A stretch of DNA of 64,000 nt from Streptomyces sp. NBC_01198. Its GTDB lineage: Bacteria; Actinomycetota; Actinomycetes; Streptomycetales; Streptomycetaceae. The notes under the pieces are model-generated. The model was not told the origin of the DNA, did no database searches, and was given only the letters and a program-made list of their open reading frames with translations. Within the stretch, counting starts at the first letter, position 1, and each line of letters starts with the position of its first letter. Shown in pieces: positions 15,684 to 24,884 of the stretch. The stretch is from positions 5,029,001 to 5,093,000 of the forward strand of contig NZ_CP108568.1 of assembly GCF_036010485.1 (NCBI RefSeq), given 5' to 3'. A program made the translations under genes and the position numbers.

Positions 15684-18326
15684 ATGGCCGTACAGCAATC
15701 CCCCCTTGGCGCTACCAACCGGTTGCGGGCGGCGCTGCTCGGCACGTTCTCCGCAGTGCTCGCCTTCTGCGTCGGCGATGCGTTGGCGCACAATTACCCG
15801 TTCGGGAAGCACACCCGCAGCATCAATGACCTCGGTAACCAGTTCGTCCCCTACCACGCGCATCTGTGGGACCTGCTGCACGGGAAAGCCGACGGCGGGC
15901 TGCTGCTGAACTGGCAGTCCGGTTATGGCACCAGCTTCCTGCCGGACCTCGGCACGTACCTCTCCAGCCCGTTCGCCCTGCTGGTCGGGGTCTTCCCGCG
16001 GGACCGCATCGACCTCGCCGTCTACGTCATCACGGTGATGAAAATCGGTGCGGCGGCAGCGGCCATGGCATGTCTGCTGCTGACGCTGCGGCGCGGGCAC
16101 TGGTGGGCCGCCGGGCTGCTCGGCGCGTCATACGCGATGTGCGGCTGGACGGTCGCAGCGGGGTCGTACAACACCATGTGGCTGGACGGTCTGATCGCCT
16201 TCCCGCTCTTCTGCATGGTCGTGGAATGGGCGCGGACGGGGCGGCGGCCCTTCCTGTCCGTCGTCGTGGTCGCGCTCGGCTGGACGGCGAACTTCTACAT
16301 CGCGTACATGGCCACGCTCGGATCGGCCCTGGTGCTGATCGCCCTGCTGCTGATGGAGCCCGGCGCGACCCGGCGGGACTGGCTGACGTCGATCGGCCGT
16401 GCGTCGCGGTCCATGGTGATCGGTATCGGGCTGACCGCCCCGCTGCTGCTGACGATCGTCAAGGGCACGAAGCTGGCGTACCCGGGCTCGGTCCAGGAGT
16501 TCCACCCCGTGGCCTGGTCGGACATCTTCGGTCGTCTGCTGCCCGGTACGTTCACCTTTGCCACGCCGGCGCTGTATCTCGACACGGCCGCACTGTTGCT
16601 CGCCTTCGTGTTGCCCTTCCATCCGAACGTGCCGCGGCGGACGCGGCTGGTGTGGACGGGGCTTGTACTCGCGGTGACGGTGTCGATGCAGTGGAAGCCG
16701 ACGCACTTGGCGTGGCACGCGTTCGCCACTCCCAACGGCAGTGCTTTCCGGCAGACCTTCGTGCTCAGCGGGATGATGATCATCGCGGCCTGGATCGGAC
16801 TCGCGCACGGCCTGCCGAAGCTGCGGCAGATCGCCTGGGGCGTCGGGGTCATGGGCGTCGTGGCGGTGGTGGCAGCGGTCGGGGCCGATGACGGTGTCAT
16901 CAGCCGTGGCACATACCCGCTGCTGGGCGTCGGCCTGGTCCTGGCGGTCGGCGCACTGCTGCTGCTGAGGCGAGCGGAGCTGGTGCGGAGCAGGGTTCTG
17001 GTGGTGGTCGCGGTCGTCGCCCTGATCGGTGTGCAGATCGGACAGTCGGCCTTCACCAACGCCTGGTCGGACCGTAAGCGCATCGAACTCATCGACGACT
17101 ACGCCCCGTGGGGCAGCCGCCAGGACTCCCAGGAAGCCGCGATCGCCTCGGCCGACAGCTGGCCCGACTACCGCACCGACCCGGGTCGCGAGCAGACCGT
17201 CGCCAACGACCCGCTCATGGTCGGCGGGCAGGGAGCCGCGTACTACAGCAGCCTGACGCCTGACATATGGACCTACACGCTGGCCTCGCTCGGTGGCGGC
17301 TGGACCTCGCACGGCCGGTCGCTGCAGAGTCTCGACAGCCCGGTCACCGATGTGATCTTCTCCGTCGGCGCGCGGTCCCACCAGCCGCTGGACCCGCACG
17401 AGCCCGGCAATCCGCAGACGAAGATCCCGTCGACGATCACCCGGCAGCAGGTGCCGCCGCTGGTCACAGTGCACCCCGCCCAGCCCGCAGCGCACTACGG
17501 AGACTCGCCTTACCGCAACCAGGAACTGCTGCTCGGCCACACCGTCTACGACACGCCGGGCCCGATCACCCTGCACGACGGGCACGGCAACCTGATACCG
17601 CCGGACGGCGACCGCTTCCATGTGGCGGGCGGTTACGCCGACCCCAAGGGGAGCACCTACAAGCTCGAAGCGAACTGCCCGGCGGGTGATCAGGTCTACC
17701 TGTACACGCCGAGCGTGTTCAGTCATGTGCAGGTGCCCGGCGGGCCCAACATCCGCTTCACGGGACGCCTGACGTCCCGGCGCGCCGCGGCCGAGCATGT
17801 CGGCGACGTGCCGGCCGGCGGTCATGTGTCGCTGTCGATGCGCGTCCTGGAGACCAGCACGTTCGGCACCGACGCCGTCGGCTGCCTCAACATGGGCAAG
17901 CTGGCAACCGCCGAACGCCAGATCGCTGCGGCCGCCGCGACCTCGGAGCACGTCACGGACGACGGGATCAGCGCGCAACTGCCGCAGGGTTCGCGAGGAT
18001 TCGCCGTGGTCGCGGCGCCGGCCATCACCGGGTGGCAGTGCTCCGCGGGTAACGGCGGCGTCCACGCCGGACGGTCGTATCTGGGGCTGCTGGCCGTGCC
18101 GCTGCCCGCAGACGGCAGCGCCACGTCCATCTCCTGCTCCTTCACCCCGCCCGGGCTGCACCAGGGTGAGGCCGTCGCCGGGGTGTCGCTGCTCGGACTC
18201 GTCGCGCTGGCCGGTTACGGCTGGTGGCGTCGGCGGTCGGGCGGCTCCGCGAGCAACGGCGGTGACCGCGGCAGCGATCTCGGCGCGTCACATGAGCCGA
18301 TGACCGCCGCCCTGGCCGAGGGGTGA
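15684..18326 (+). CDS. YfhO family multipass membrane protein
   Basis: About 880 residues. A short cytoplasmic start, a first helix, the conserved luminal segment (N-D-L-G-N-Q-F-V-P-Y, then N-W-Q-S-G-Y-G-T-S-F), and about 12-13 membrane helices to residue 480, then a large extracytoplasmic domain and one C-terminal helix before a basic tail. This is the GT-C-like YfhO architecture; Bacillus and Listeria members modify teichoic acids with undecaprenyl-phosphate sugars. A role in cell-wall glycan decoration is inferred. The ATG at 15684 has GGGGGAT upstream; an ATG at 15603 is possible. Confidence 0.85.
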   Translation: MAVQQSPLGATNRLRAALLGTFSAVLAFCVGDALAHNYPFGKHTRSINDLGNQFVPYHAHLWDLLHGKADGGLLLNWQSGYGTSFLPDLGTYLSSPFALLVGVFPRDRIDLAVYVITVMKIGAAAAAMACLLLTLRRGHWWAAGLLGASYAMCGWTVAAGSYNTMWLDGLIAFPLFCMVVEWARTGRRPFLSVVVVALGWTANFYIAYMATLGSALVLIALLLMEPGATRRDWLTSIGRASRSMVIGIGLTAPLLLTIVKGTKLAYPGSVQEFHPVAWSDIFGRLLPGTFTFATPALYLDTAALLLAFVLPFHPNVPRRTRLVWTGLVLAVTVSMQWKPTHLAWHAFATPNGSAFRQTFVLSGMMIIAAWIGLAHGLPKLRQIAWGVGVMGVVAVVAAVGADDGVISRGTYPLLGVGLVLAVGALLLLRRAELVRSRVLVVVAVVALIGVQIGQSAFTNAWSDRKRIELIDDYAPWGSRQDSQEAAIASADSWPDYRTDPGREQTVANDPLMVGGQGAAYYSSLTPDIWTYTLASLGGGWTSHGRSLQSLDSPVTDVIFSVGARSHQPLDPHEPGNPQTKIPSTITRQQVPPLVTVHPAQPAAHYGDSPYRNQELLLGHTVYDTPGPITLHDGHGNLIPPDGDRFHVAGGYADPKGSTYKLEANCPAGDQVYLYTPSVFSHVQVPGGPNIRFTGRLTSRRAAAEHVGDVPAGGHVSLSMRVLETSTFGTDAVGCLNMGKLATAERQIAAAAATSEHVTDDGISAQLPQGSRGFAVVAAPAITGWQCSAGNGGVHAGRSYLGLLAVPLPADGSATSISCSFTPPGLHQGEAVAGVSLLGLVALAGYGWWRRRSGGSASNGGDRGSDLGASHEPMTAALAEG

Positions 18327-18330
18327 GTTG

Positions 18331-18353
18331 CGGGGCGTCGGATTGACGCCCCG
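18331..18353. terminator. Bidirectional hairpin between convergent genes
   Basis: CGGGGCGTC (18331-18339) pairs perfectly with GACGCCCCG (18345-18353) over a 5-nt loop. It sits five bases after the YfhO-type stop and before the convergent ogt gene. Confidence 0.6.
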
Positions 18354-18393
18354 CTCCCGGGGACCTGCGACGCTGTGCCGCGCGGAGCTGAGG

Positions 18394-18939
18394 TCAGCTC
18401 AGAACGGGCTGCTGGGCGCCGCGCTCGAAGCTCAGCAGCCAGCGCTTGCGCTCCAGGCCGCCGCCGTAGCCGGTCATGCTGCCGTCGGCGCCGACGACCC
18501 GGTGGCAGGGCACGATGATGCTGATCGGGTTCCTGCCGTTGGCCAGGCCGACCGCCCGGGAGGCGGTGGGTTGGCCGAGGGCTGCGGCGAGTTCGCCGTA
18601 GGAGACGGTCTCGCCGTAGGGGATGTCGCGCAGGCCCGCCCAGACCCGACGCTGGAACGGCGTGCCGGTTGTCGACAAGTCGATGTCGAAGTCGGTGGCC
18701 TCACCGGCGAAGTACGCGGTCAGCTGCTCGGCGGTGCGGGCGAGGACCGGGACGTCGGTGACGGCGACCTGCGGGCCGAAGGTGTCCTGCGACGGGATGT
18801 GCCGGTGTTGCGTCATGTAGAGGCCCGCCAGGCCACCCTCACGGGTGACGAGGGTGAGCGGGCCGATCGGGCTGTCCATGATCGTATGAGCGGCTGCGGT
18901 GAGGGTCGCAGCCGTGGTCGTACGAGCCGCCGTCGTCAT
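18394..18939 (-). CDS. ogt: Methylated-DNA--protein-cysteine methyltransferase
   Basis: A suicide repair protein that moves the methyl group from O6-methylguanine to its own cysteine. About 181 residues, with the acceptor site I-I-V-P-C-H-R-V near residue 148, the preceding TPFQRRVWAGLRDIPYGETV helix-turn-helix, and G-Y-G-G-G-L-E-R-K-R. The ATG at 18939 overlaps the stop of the upstream AlkA-type gene, making a two-gene alkylation-repair operon. The first 20 residues are Thr/Ala-rich and unconserved. Confidence 0.94.
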   Translation of the reverse strand: MTTAARTTTAATLTAAAHTIMDSPIGPLTLVTREGGLAGLYMTQHRHIPSQDTFGPQVAVTDVPVLARTAEQLTAYFAGEATDFDIDLSTTGTPFQRRVWAGLRDIPYGETVSYGELAAALGQPTASRAVGLANGRNPISIIVPCHRVVGADGSMTGYGGGLERKRWLLSFERGAQQPVLS

Positions 18940-20435
18940 CGTGAAGCGCCTTCCGGTTGAGGGTGGTGGGTGGGCAAGACGTTGATCGGATGATCGCCCG
19001 TCGCCCACAGGTATTGCGTCGCGTAGGCACGCCACGGCTGCCAGGCCGCGGCATGGCGGGTCAGTGCCGCCGGTGTGGCGGGCAGGCCGAGGTCGCGGGC
19101 GGCGTGGCGGACGCCCAGGTCGGTCGGCAGGAAGGCGTCGGGGTCGCCGAGCGCGCGCATGGCGATCGTCTCGACCGTCCACGGCCCGAAGCCCGGCAGT
19201 GCCGCCAGCTGCGCCCGCGCGCGCTGCCAGTCGCTGCCGACGTCCAGGTCGAGGTCGCCGCCCTCCAGGGCGCCCAGCAGCGCCGCCAGGGTGTCCCTGC
19301 GGGTCTGCGGCATCGCCAGCTCCGCCGGATCGTGACCGGCCAGCGCGGCGGAGGACGGGAAGAGGTGGGTCAGGCCGCCGGCCGGGTCCTCGACGGGCTC
19401 GCCGTAAGCCGCCACCAGACGCCCGGCGTGCGTGCGGGCGGCAGCCGTGGAGATCTGCTGCCCGAGCACCGCGCGGACGGCGAATTCCGCCCCGTCCGTG
19501 ACCCGGGGCACGCGGCGGCCCGGAGACTTCGCGACCAGCGGCGCGAGCACCGGGTCGGCCGCGAGCGGCGCGTCCACCGCCAGGGGGTCGGCGTCCAGGT
19601 CGAGCAGCCGGCGGCAGCGGCTGATGGCCTGGGCGAGGTCGCGCCAGTCGGTGAGCCACAGCCGGCAGCCGATGTGATCGCTTTCCGGCCGCAGCTCGAC
19701 GATCCCGGCGCCGTGCGGCAGCCGCAGGGTGCGGCGGTAGGCGCCGGCGCGCCACTCCTCGACGCCGGGGACCCCGGTGGCCGCGAGGTGGCCGAACAGG
19801 TTGTCCGGGGTGAGGGGGCGGCGGAAGGGCAGCCGCAGCGCGATGGAGCCCGCGGTGGCCGCGGGGCGGCCCTTGGCGACCCTGGCGCGCAGCTCGCCGG
19901 GCGCGAGGGCGAAGACCTCGCGGACGGTGTCGTTGAAGGTACGGATGCTGGCGAAGCCCGCGGCGAAGGCGATCTCGCCCATCGGCATGGCGGTGGTCTC
20001 GATCAGCAGCCGCGCGGTCTGGGCGCGCTGGGCGCGGGCCAGGGCGAGCGGTCCCGCGCCGAGCTCGGCGAGCAGTTGGCGCTCGACCTGGCGGGCGCTG
20101 TAGCCGAGCCGGGTGGCGAGCCCGGGAACGCCGTCGCGGTCGACCACGCCGTCGGCGATCAGCCGCATGGCGCGGGCGACCAGGTCGGCGCGCTCGTTCC
20201 ACTGCGGTGAGCCGGGGCTCGCGTCGGGCCGGCACCTCTTGCAGGCGCGGAAGCCGGCCTGCTGCGCGGCGGCGGCGCTCGGGTAGAAGGTCATGTTCTC
20301 GACCTTGGGCGGCACCACCGGGCAGCTCGGCCGGCAGTAGATGCGGGTGGTCAGCACCGCCGTGAAGAACCACCCGTCGAATCGGGCGTCCTTCGACTGG
20401 ACGGCACGTACGCAGGCGTCGAAGTCCGTATGCAC
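18936..20435 (-). CDS. alkA: Ada-AlkA fusion: regulator plus 3-methyladenine glycosylase
   Basis: About 499 residues with three parts. Residues 1-80 are an Ada-type methylphosphotriester sensor (FDGWFFTAVLTTRIYCRPSC, then CKRC), whose first cysteine accepts methyl. Residues 85-190 are an AraC-type helix-turn-helix (IAFAAGFASIRTFNDTVREV). The C-terminal half is an AlkA glycosylase with helix-hairpin-helix LPGFGPWTVETIAMR and the catalytic Asp of D-A-F-L-P-T-D. It removes N-alkylated purines and probably activates its own operon after alkylation. I chose the GTG at 20435 (H-T-D-F-D-A-C-V); a longer start at 20486 adds unconserved residues. Confidence 0.92.
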   Translation of the reverse strand: MHTDFDACVRAVQSKDARFDGWFFTAVLTTRIYCRPSCPVVPPKVENMTFYPSAAAAQQAGFRACKRCRPDASPGSPQWNERADLVARAMRLIADGVVDRDGVPGLATRLGYSARQVERQLLAELGAGPLALARAQRAQTARLLIETTAMPMGEIAFAAGFASIRTFNDTVREVFALAPGELRARVAKGRPAATAGSIALRLPFRRPLTPDNLFGHLAATGVPGVEEWRAGAYRRTLRLPHGAGIVELRPESDHIGCRLWLTDWRDLAQAISRCRRLLDLDADPLAVDAPLAADPVLAPLVAKSPGRRVPRVTDGAEFAVRAVLGQQISTAAARTHAGRLVAAYGEPVEDPAGGLTHLFPSSAALAGHDPAELAMPQTRRDTLAALLGALEGGDLDLDVGSDWQRARAQLAALPGFGPWTVETIAMRALGDPDAFLPTDLGVRHAARDLGLPATPAALTRHAAAWQPWRAYATQYLWATGDHPINVLPTHHPQPEGASR

Positions 20436-20511
20436 CCCACCAGCATCGCTCCTCGTCACCGTCCTGGTCTGGCGAGAAAACGACATCGAAGTGGGAGCGC
20501 GGTGCGGGCTG

Positions 20512-20844
20512 TCAGTCGGAGACGCTGCTCTCCGGTACGAACTGCAGATCGGCGTATTCCGGGTGCCTGTCGATCCATCCGGAGATGAACGGGCAGATCG
20601 CCACCACCCGCAGCCCCTGGGCGCGGGCGTCGTCCAGGGCGGTACGTGCCAGCGCCGACCCGATACCGCGGCCCTCGTGGGCGTCGTCGACTTCCGTGTG
20701 CACGAAAGCGATCAAGTCGGGTGTCCGCATGTAGGAGGCCGTACCGGCCAGGTCGTCGCCGATCCTGGCCTCGTAGCGGTGGGCCTGCGGTGCGTCGGCC
20801 ACGCTCACCGTCGCGCCGTCGTCCATTGCGCCGGAATTCGTCAC
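20512..20844 (-). CDS. Short GNAT-fold N-acetyltransferase (YjdJ/Gtn10-like)
   Basis: A 110-residue minimal acetyltransferase fold with the acetyl-CoA loop H-E-G-R-G-I-G-S-A-L-A-R and the downstream C-P-F-I-S-G-W-I-D-R-H-P-E-Y, typical of the small YjdJ-like group. The substrate is unknown. The GTG at 20844 overlaps the stop of the DUF2630 gene (GTGA); an ATG at 20826 is the alternative. Confidence 0.85.
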   Translation of the reverse strand: MTNSGAMDDGATVSVADAPQAHRYEARIGDDLAGTASYMRTPDLIAFVHTEVDDAHEGRGIGSALARTALDDARAQGLRVVAICPFISGWIDRHPEYADLQFVPESSVSD

Positions 20845-21107
20845 GAGCGGTAGCCCTCCACCGTCGATGAGGGGCGGACGCGGGCGGAACCGGGGTCCTC
20901 GCCCGCCTCGGACAGGGCGCGGCGCTGCCGCAGCAGGTCCCAGCACTGGTCGAGTTCGTGTTCCAGTGCGGTCAGGCGTTCGCGTTCGTCCGCGCCTTCG
21001 GGTCCGGCGTCGGCGAGCAGGTCGCGAAGGACCTTCTCGTCGGCGACCATCTTGCTGATGCGGTCGAGTATGGCCTGCTCCGCGCTGGCGTCGTGGGGCT
21101 GTTGCAC
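20841..21107 (-). CDS. DUF2630 family protein
   Basis: An 88-residue acidic, helical protein: A-I-L-D-R-I-S-K-M-V-A-D-E-K, then a heptad-like LTALEHELDQCWDLLRQRRA and a short basic tail. It matches DUF2630, a small actinobacterial family without known function; a coiled-coil dimer is likely. The GTG start at 21107 has GGAGGT nine bases upstream. It is coupled to the acetyltransferase downstream. Confidence 0.88.
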   Translation of the reverse strand: MQQPHDASAEQAILDRISKMVADEKVLRDLLADAGPEGADERERLTALEHELDQCWDLLRQRRALSEAGEDPGSARVRPSSTVEGYRS

Positions 21108-21181
21108 GGGGGACACCTCCCAGGGGTCGCTGTTTTCCACTCTTGCAGGTCGCCGGGCGTGGCGCTCGCGATACGCGGGCG

Positions 21182-22060
21182 TCAGTCGTCCCTGTCCGGG
21201 CGCTGCGGGACCTGGCGTGCGTCGGAGACCTCCGGGTGCGGCGGGCCGGCCCCGGGGCCCGTGGCGGCCGCCTGGCGGCGCAGCCACCCGTCGATCTCGG
21301 TGCGCACCCGGCGCTCCATGGCCAGCGACATCTCGGCGTCGACGATGTCCTTGGCCAGTGGGCGCAGGCGCTGCATGGCGTCGGAGATGCGCTGGGCCTG
21401 CTCGGGGGCCACGTCGTCCAGCGGTCCCAGGACGTGGGTCTTGACGACCTGGGTGAAGACTTCGGCGATGGCGTCGACGTGGCCGCGCACCTCGCGGCCC
21501 GCGGCCAGGACCGCGGCCAGCGGTACGCCCTCGCGTACCAGCGCGGCCGACACGTCGAGCAGGCGGCGGCTGGTGTGCAGTGCGCTTTCACCAGCGACGG
21601 AGATGTAACCGATTTCCAGGGCCGCGGTCAGATTCTCCGGGCTGGCGTCCTCGCCGAAGTAGTCGGCCAGTTCCTGTGGCGTCAGGACGACGGGAGTCTC
21701 GTCCGACCAGGGGGCGGCGAGGGTGTCGCCGACCCCCAGGAGTTCGGCGACGCCGTTCAGCGTGCGGCCGTTCTCCCAGGCGGTGATCAGCTCGGCGATG
21801 CCGCCGAGGGTGTGGCCGCGTTCCAGCAGTGCGGCGATCGTCCGCAGTCTGGCGAGATGGCTGTCGGAATACCAGGCGATACGACCGTCGCGCCGCGGCG
21901 GCGGGAGCAGGCGGCGCTCGCGGTAGAAGCGCAGGGTTCTGACCGGTATACCGGCCGCTTCCGCGAGCTCCTCGACCCGGTATTCGCGTGCGCCGGGCTG
22001 TCCGCCGGAGCGTGCGCCGGCGTAATCCGCTGTGCCTGTGTCGTCCACGCGGTCGTTCAC
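21182..22060 (-). CDS. MerR family transcriptional regulator
   Basis: 292 residues. The MerR winged helix spans about residues 28-95 (VEELAEAAGIPVRTLRFYRE, then R-D-G-R-I-A-W-Y), followed by a long helical C-terminal domain of about 190 residues that would sense a ligand. It is divergent from the monooxygenase operon across 329 bp containing two dyads, so it is a good candidate to control that operon. The inducer is unknown. It lies at the head of a minus-strand group with DUF2630 and the small acetyltransferase. Confidence 0.9.
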   Translation of the reverse strand: MNDRVDDTGTADYAGARSGGQPGAREYRVEELAEAAGIPVRTLRFYRERRLLPPPRRDGRIAWYSDSHLARLRTIAALLERGHTLGGIAELITAWENGRTLNGVAELLGVGDTLAAPWSDETPVVLTPQELADYFGEDASPENLTAALEIGYISVAGESALHTSRRLLDVSAALVREGVPLAAVLAAGREVRGHVDAIAEVFTQVVKTHVLGPLDDVAPEQAQRISDAMQRLRPLAKDIVDAEMSLAMERRVRTEIDGWLRRQAAATGPGAGPPHPEVSDARQVPQRPDRDD

Positions 22061-22389
22061 CCGCCCAGCCTATGTGCTGGCGTAAGTGGCCTCATCCTGG
22101 TGCGGCGCTCCTTGTCCGACATCTGACCGCGTTTCTCGTGCGGGCGGCGCACATCGCCGCTCCGCGCGCCGCCCGTGCCCGGCGCATGGCGAGCGCCTCC
22201 CGCGCATGGCCCGGGCAGCGCGTCGGGCAAGGGGTCGGGAGGCGAATTCGGCCCGCCCCCTACCGCAGGTAACCTGCGGTGCCCTAGAGTCCCAACAATG
22301 CCAGTGATTAATGGCATGGTGGACGGCGGGCGCGGGACCGGTTGCGGTCCCCGGCTGTGGACAGGCCGGCGGAAGGGAAGGGCGGTGCC
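22061..22389. promoter_or_regulatory. Divergent regulatory region with two dyads
   Basis: The 329-bp region between merR and the monooxygenase has a perfect dyad ACCGCAGGT-A-ACCTGCGGT (22262-22280), followed by a TAGAGT -10-like hexamer at 22285-22290, then a second dyad ATGCCA-N8-TGGCAT (22298-22317). The first overlaps where a -35 element would be, the classic place for MerR binding. The remainder shows no gene. Confidence 0.5.
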
Positions 22390-23922
22390 ATGGGCGACGA
22401 CAAGCCCGAACACGTGCGGGTGGCGGTGATCGGCTCCGGATTCGGCGGTCTGGGAGCCGCGGTGAGACTGCGGCGCGAGGGGATCACCGACTTCGTGATC
22501 CTGGAGCGGGCCGACGCCGTCGGCGGCACCTGGCGCGACAACAGCTACCCGGGATGCGCCTGCGACGTGCCCTCGCACCTCTACTCGTTCTCCTTTGCCC
22601 CCAACCCGGACTGGCCGCGCGCCTTCTCCGGGCAGCAGCACATCCGGGCCTACCTGGAGCACGTCACCGACACCTTCGGACTGCGTCCGCATCTGCGTTT
22701 CGGCGCGGAGGTGACCAGGGCGCGCTGGGACGGTGCCGCGCGGCGCTGGGAGGTGACCACCACAGCGGGGAACTGGACCGCCGAGGTCCTGGTATCGGCG
22801 ACCGGCCCGCTGTCGGACCCGAAGACCCCCCACATCCCCGGCATCGAGGACTTCCCCGGGAGGGTCTTCCACTCCTCGCGCTGGGACCACGACTACGACC
22901 TGAAGGGCAAGCGCGTCGCCGTGGTCGGCACCGGGGCGTCGGCGGTCCAGATCGTGCCGTCCATCCAGCCCGAGGTCGGCAGTCTGACGGTCATCCAGCG
23001 CACACCGCCGTGGGTGATGCCGCGCGTCGACCGGCCGGTGAGCGGCGCGGAGCGCTGGCTGCACGACCGGGTGCCGAGCACCGCCAAGGCCAGGCGCGGG
23101 CTGCTCTGGCTGATCAGGGAGTTCCAGGTGGGCGCCTTCGTCAAGCGGCCCGGCCTGATGAAGGCCGCGGAACGCATCGCCCGCAGCCATTTGCGGCGGT
23201 CGGTCAAGGATCCGGCGCTGCGTGCCCGGCTCACCCCGGACTACACCATCGGCTGCAAGCGGATCCTGCTGTCCAACACCTATTACCCGGCGCTCGCGCA
23301 GCCCAATACGGAGGTCGTCACCTCGGCCCTCACCGAGGTGCGCGGGTCGTCGGTGGTCACCGCGGACGGGACCGAGCGGGAGGTCGACGCCATCGTCTTC
23401 GGTACCGGCTTCCATGTCACCGACCTGCCGATCGGCGACCGGGTCGTCGGCGCCGACGGGCGCACGCTGGCCGAGCACTGGAAGGGCGGCATGGCGGCGC
23501 TACGCGGCTGCACGGTCGACGGCTTCCCCAACCTGCTGCTCATCATCGGACCCAACACCGGCCTGGGGAACAGCTCGATGATCCTGATGATCGAATCGTC
23601 GCTCAATTACGTCGCCGACTACCTGCGCACCCTCGCGCGGACCGGCGCCGCGGCACTGGACGCGAAACCCGCGGCAGTGCGCGCGTGGAACGAGGAGATG
23701 CAGCGCCGTGCCGCCCGCACGGTCTGGAACACCGGCGGCTGCAAGAGCTGGTATCTGGACGCGAACGGGCGCAACACCACGGCATGGCCGGGCACCACGG
23801 CGGAGTTCCGCCGTGCGACCAGGCAGCTGAGGATCTCGGAATACGATCTGATCGCTCCCGCCACGGGTGACGCGCCGCCGGTGGGCGACGATCGTACGAT
23901 CCGGGCGGAGGTCGCGTCATGA
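22390..23922 (+). CDS. Flavin monooxygenase, type I Baeyer-Villiger fingerprint
   Basis: A 510-residue FAD/NADPH enzyme. FAD binding G-S-G-F-G-G-L-G (about residue 17) is followed by GGTWRDNSYPGCACDVPSHL, the Baeyer-Villiger fingerprint F-P-G-R-V-F-H-S-S-R-W-D (F-x-G-x3-H-x3-W), and a second Rossmann motif G-T-G-A-S-A-V. It inserts oxygen into ketones or oxidises heteroatoms; the substrate is unknown. The ATG at 22390 sits behind a purine-rich AAGGGAAGGG. It overlaps the next gene by 4 bp. The order monooxygenase-hydrolase-SDR parallels mymA-lipR-sadH of mycobacteria, a lipid-modifying operon. Confidence 0.9.
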   Translation: MGDDKPEHVRVAVIGSGFGGLGAAVRLRREGITDFVILERADAVGGTWRDNSYPGCACDVPSHLYSFSFAPNPDWPRAFSGQQHIRAYLEHVTDTFGLRPHLRFGAEVTRARWDGAARRWEVTTTAGNWTAEVLVSATGPLSDPKTPHIPGIEDFPGRVFHSSRWDHDYDLKGKRVAVVGTGASAVQIVPSIQPEVGSLTVIQRTPPWVMPRVDRPVSGAERWLHDRVPSTAKARRGLLWLIREFQVGAFVKRPGLMKAAERIARSHLRRSVKDPALRARLTPDYTIGCKRILLSNTYYPALAQPNTEVVTSALTEVRGSSVVTADGTEREVDAIVFGTGFHVTDLPIGDRVVGADGRTLAEHWKGGMAALRGCTVDGFPNLLLIIGPNTGLGNSSMILMIESSLNYVADYLRTLARTGAAALDAKPAAVRAWNEEMQRRAARTVWNTGGCKSWYLDANGRNTTAWPGTTAEFRRATRQLRISEYDLIAPATGDAPPVGDDRTIRAEVAS

Positions 23923-24884
23923 CGCTCCCTTACGAGGCGGTGCCCGCCCGGCGGACGCTGCAGGTGGCGTCGGCCGACGGAACCCGTATCCATGTCGAGG
24001 AATTCGGCCGCACCGACGGTCCGACGGTGGTCCTCGCGCACGGCTGGACGTGTTCGATCCTCTTCTGGGCGCCGGTGGTACGGCTGCTCTCATCCGATTT
24101 CCGGGTGATCGCCTACGACCAGCGCGGCCACGGTCGCAGCGCGGCACCGCTCACCCGCAAGGGTTACAGCACCGGCGTACTGGCCGATGATCTGGAAGCC
24201 GTACTGGAAGCGACGCTGCGGGAGGGCGAACGGGCGGTGCTCGCCGGGCACTCCATGGGCGGTATGACGATCATGGCGGCATCCGGGCGGGCAGCCGTAC
24301 GCAGCCGCACGTCCGCCGTGCTGCTGGCCAGCACCGGCAGCGGGCGGCTGCTCGGTATGACCGAGGTCCTGCCGCCGCGGTTCTCGCCGCGCTGGCTGCG
24401 ACGGGTCTTCCACCGGCAGTTGCTGACCTCGCGGCTGCCGCTCGGGCCCGTCACCCCGATGTCCCGCGCCGCCTTCGCCTACGGCGTCCTGGGGACCGCC
24501 CCGACCAGGGAGCAGGCGGCGTTCACCGCGCGGATCGTGCAGGCGTGCAAGGCCAGGCAACGGGCGTCCTGGGGGCGGGTGCTGGCCGTCCTCGACCTGG
24601 ACGCGGAGATCGCCGCGGTGGACGCGCCGACGGCCGTCCTGGTCGGCACCCACGACAAGCTCACCCCGAAGGTGCACTCCCGCGGCATCGCGGCGGCGCT
24701 CCCGCGCTGCGTCGGCCTGACCGAACTGCCAGGCCTCGGCCATATGACGCCGATCGAGGACCCGGCGGCTGTGGCGTCCGTCATCCGGTCGCTCGCCGCC
24801 GACGAAGCCGCGCCGCTTCCCGTAGCCGACAGCGACGGTGGCGCGGGACAAGGCGACCCCCTGGCAGAGGAGAAGAGCGCATGA
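23919..24884 (+). CDS. Alpha/beta hydrolase
   Basis: 321 residues with the oxyanion segment L-A-H-G-W-T near residue 42, nucleophile elbow G-H-S-M-G-G near 111, an acid in L-V-G-T-H-D-K-L and a late His in L-G-H-M-T-P: a full Ser-Asp-His triad. In this operon it could hydrolyse the ester or lactone formed by the monooxygenase. It corresponds in position to lipR of the mymA operon, although its own sequence is a generic hydrolase. ATGA overlaps on both sides show translational coupling. Confidence 0.9.
   Translation: MTLPYEAVPARRTLQVASADGTRIHVEEFGRTDGPTVVLAHGWTCSILFWAPVVRLLSSDFRVIAYDQRGHGRSAAPLTRKGYSTGVLADDLEAVLEATLREGERAVLAGHSMGGMTIMAASGRAAVRSRTSAVLLASTGSGRLLGMTEVLPPRFSPRWLRRVFHRQLLTSRLPLGPVTPMSRAAFAYGVLGTAPTREQAAFTARIVQACKARQRASWGRVLAVLDLDAEIAAVDAPTAVLVGTHDKLTPKVHSRGIAAALPRCVGLTELPGLGHMTPIEDPAAVASVIRSLAADEAAPLPVADSDGGAGQGDPLAEEKSA

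Noticed and set aside
16128-18161. 677-codon open frame antisense to the YfhO-type gene
   Set aside because: Arg/His/Gln-rich translation without structure; mirrors third-position GC of the real gene.
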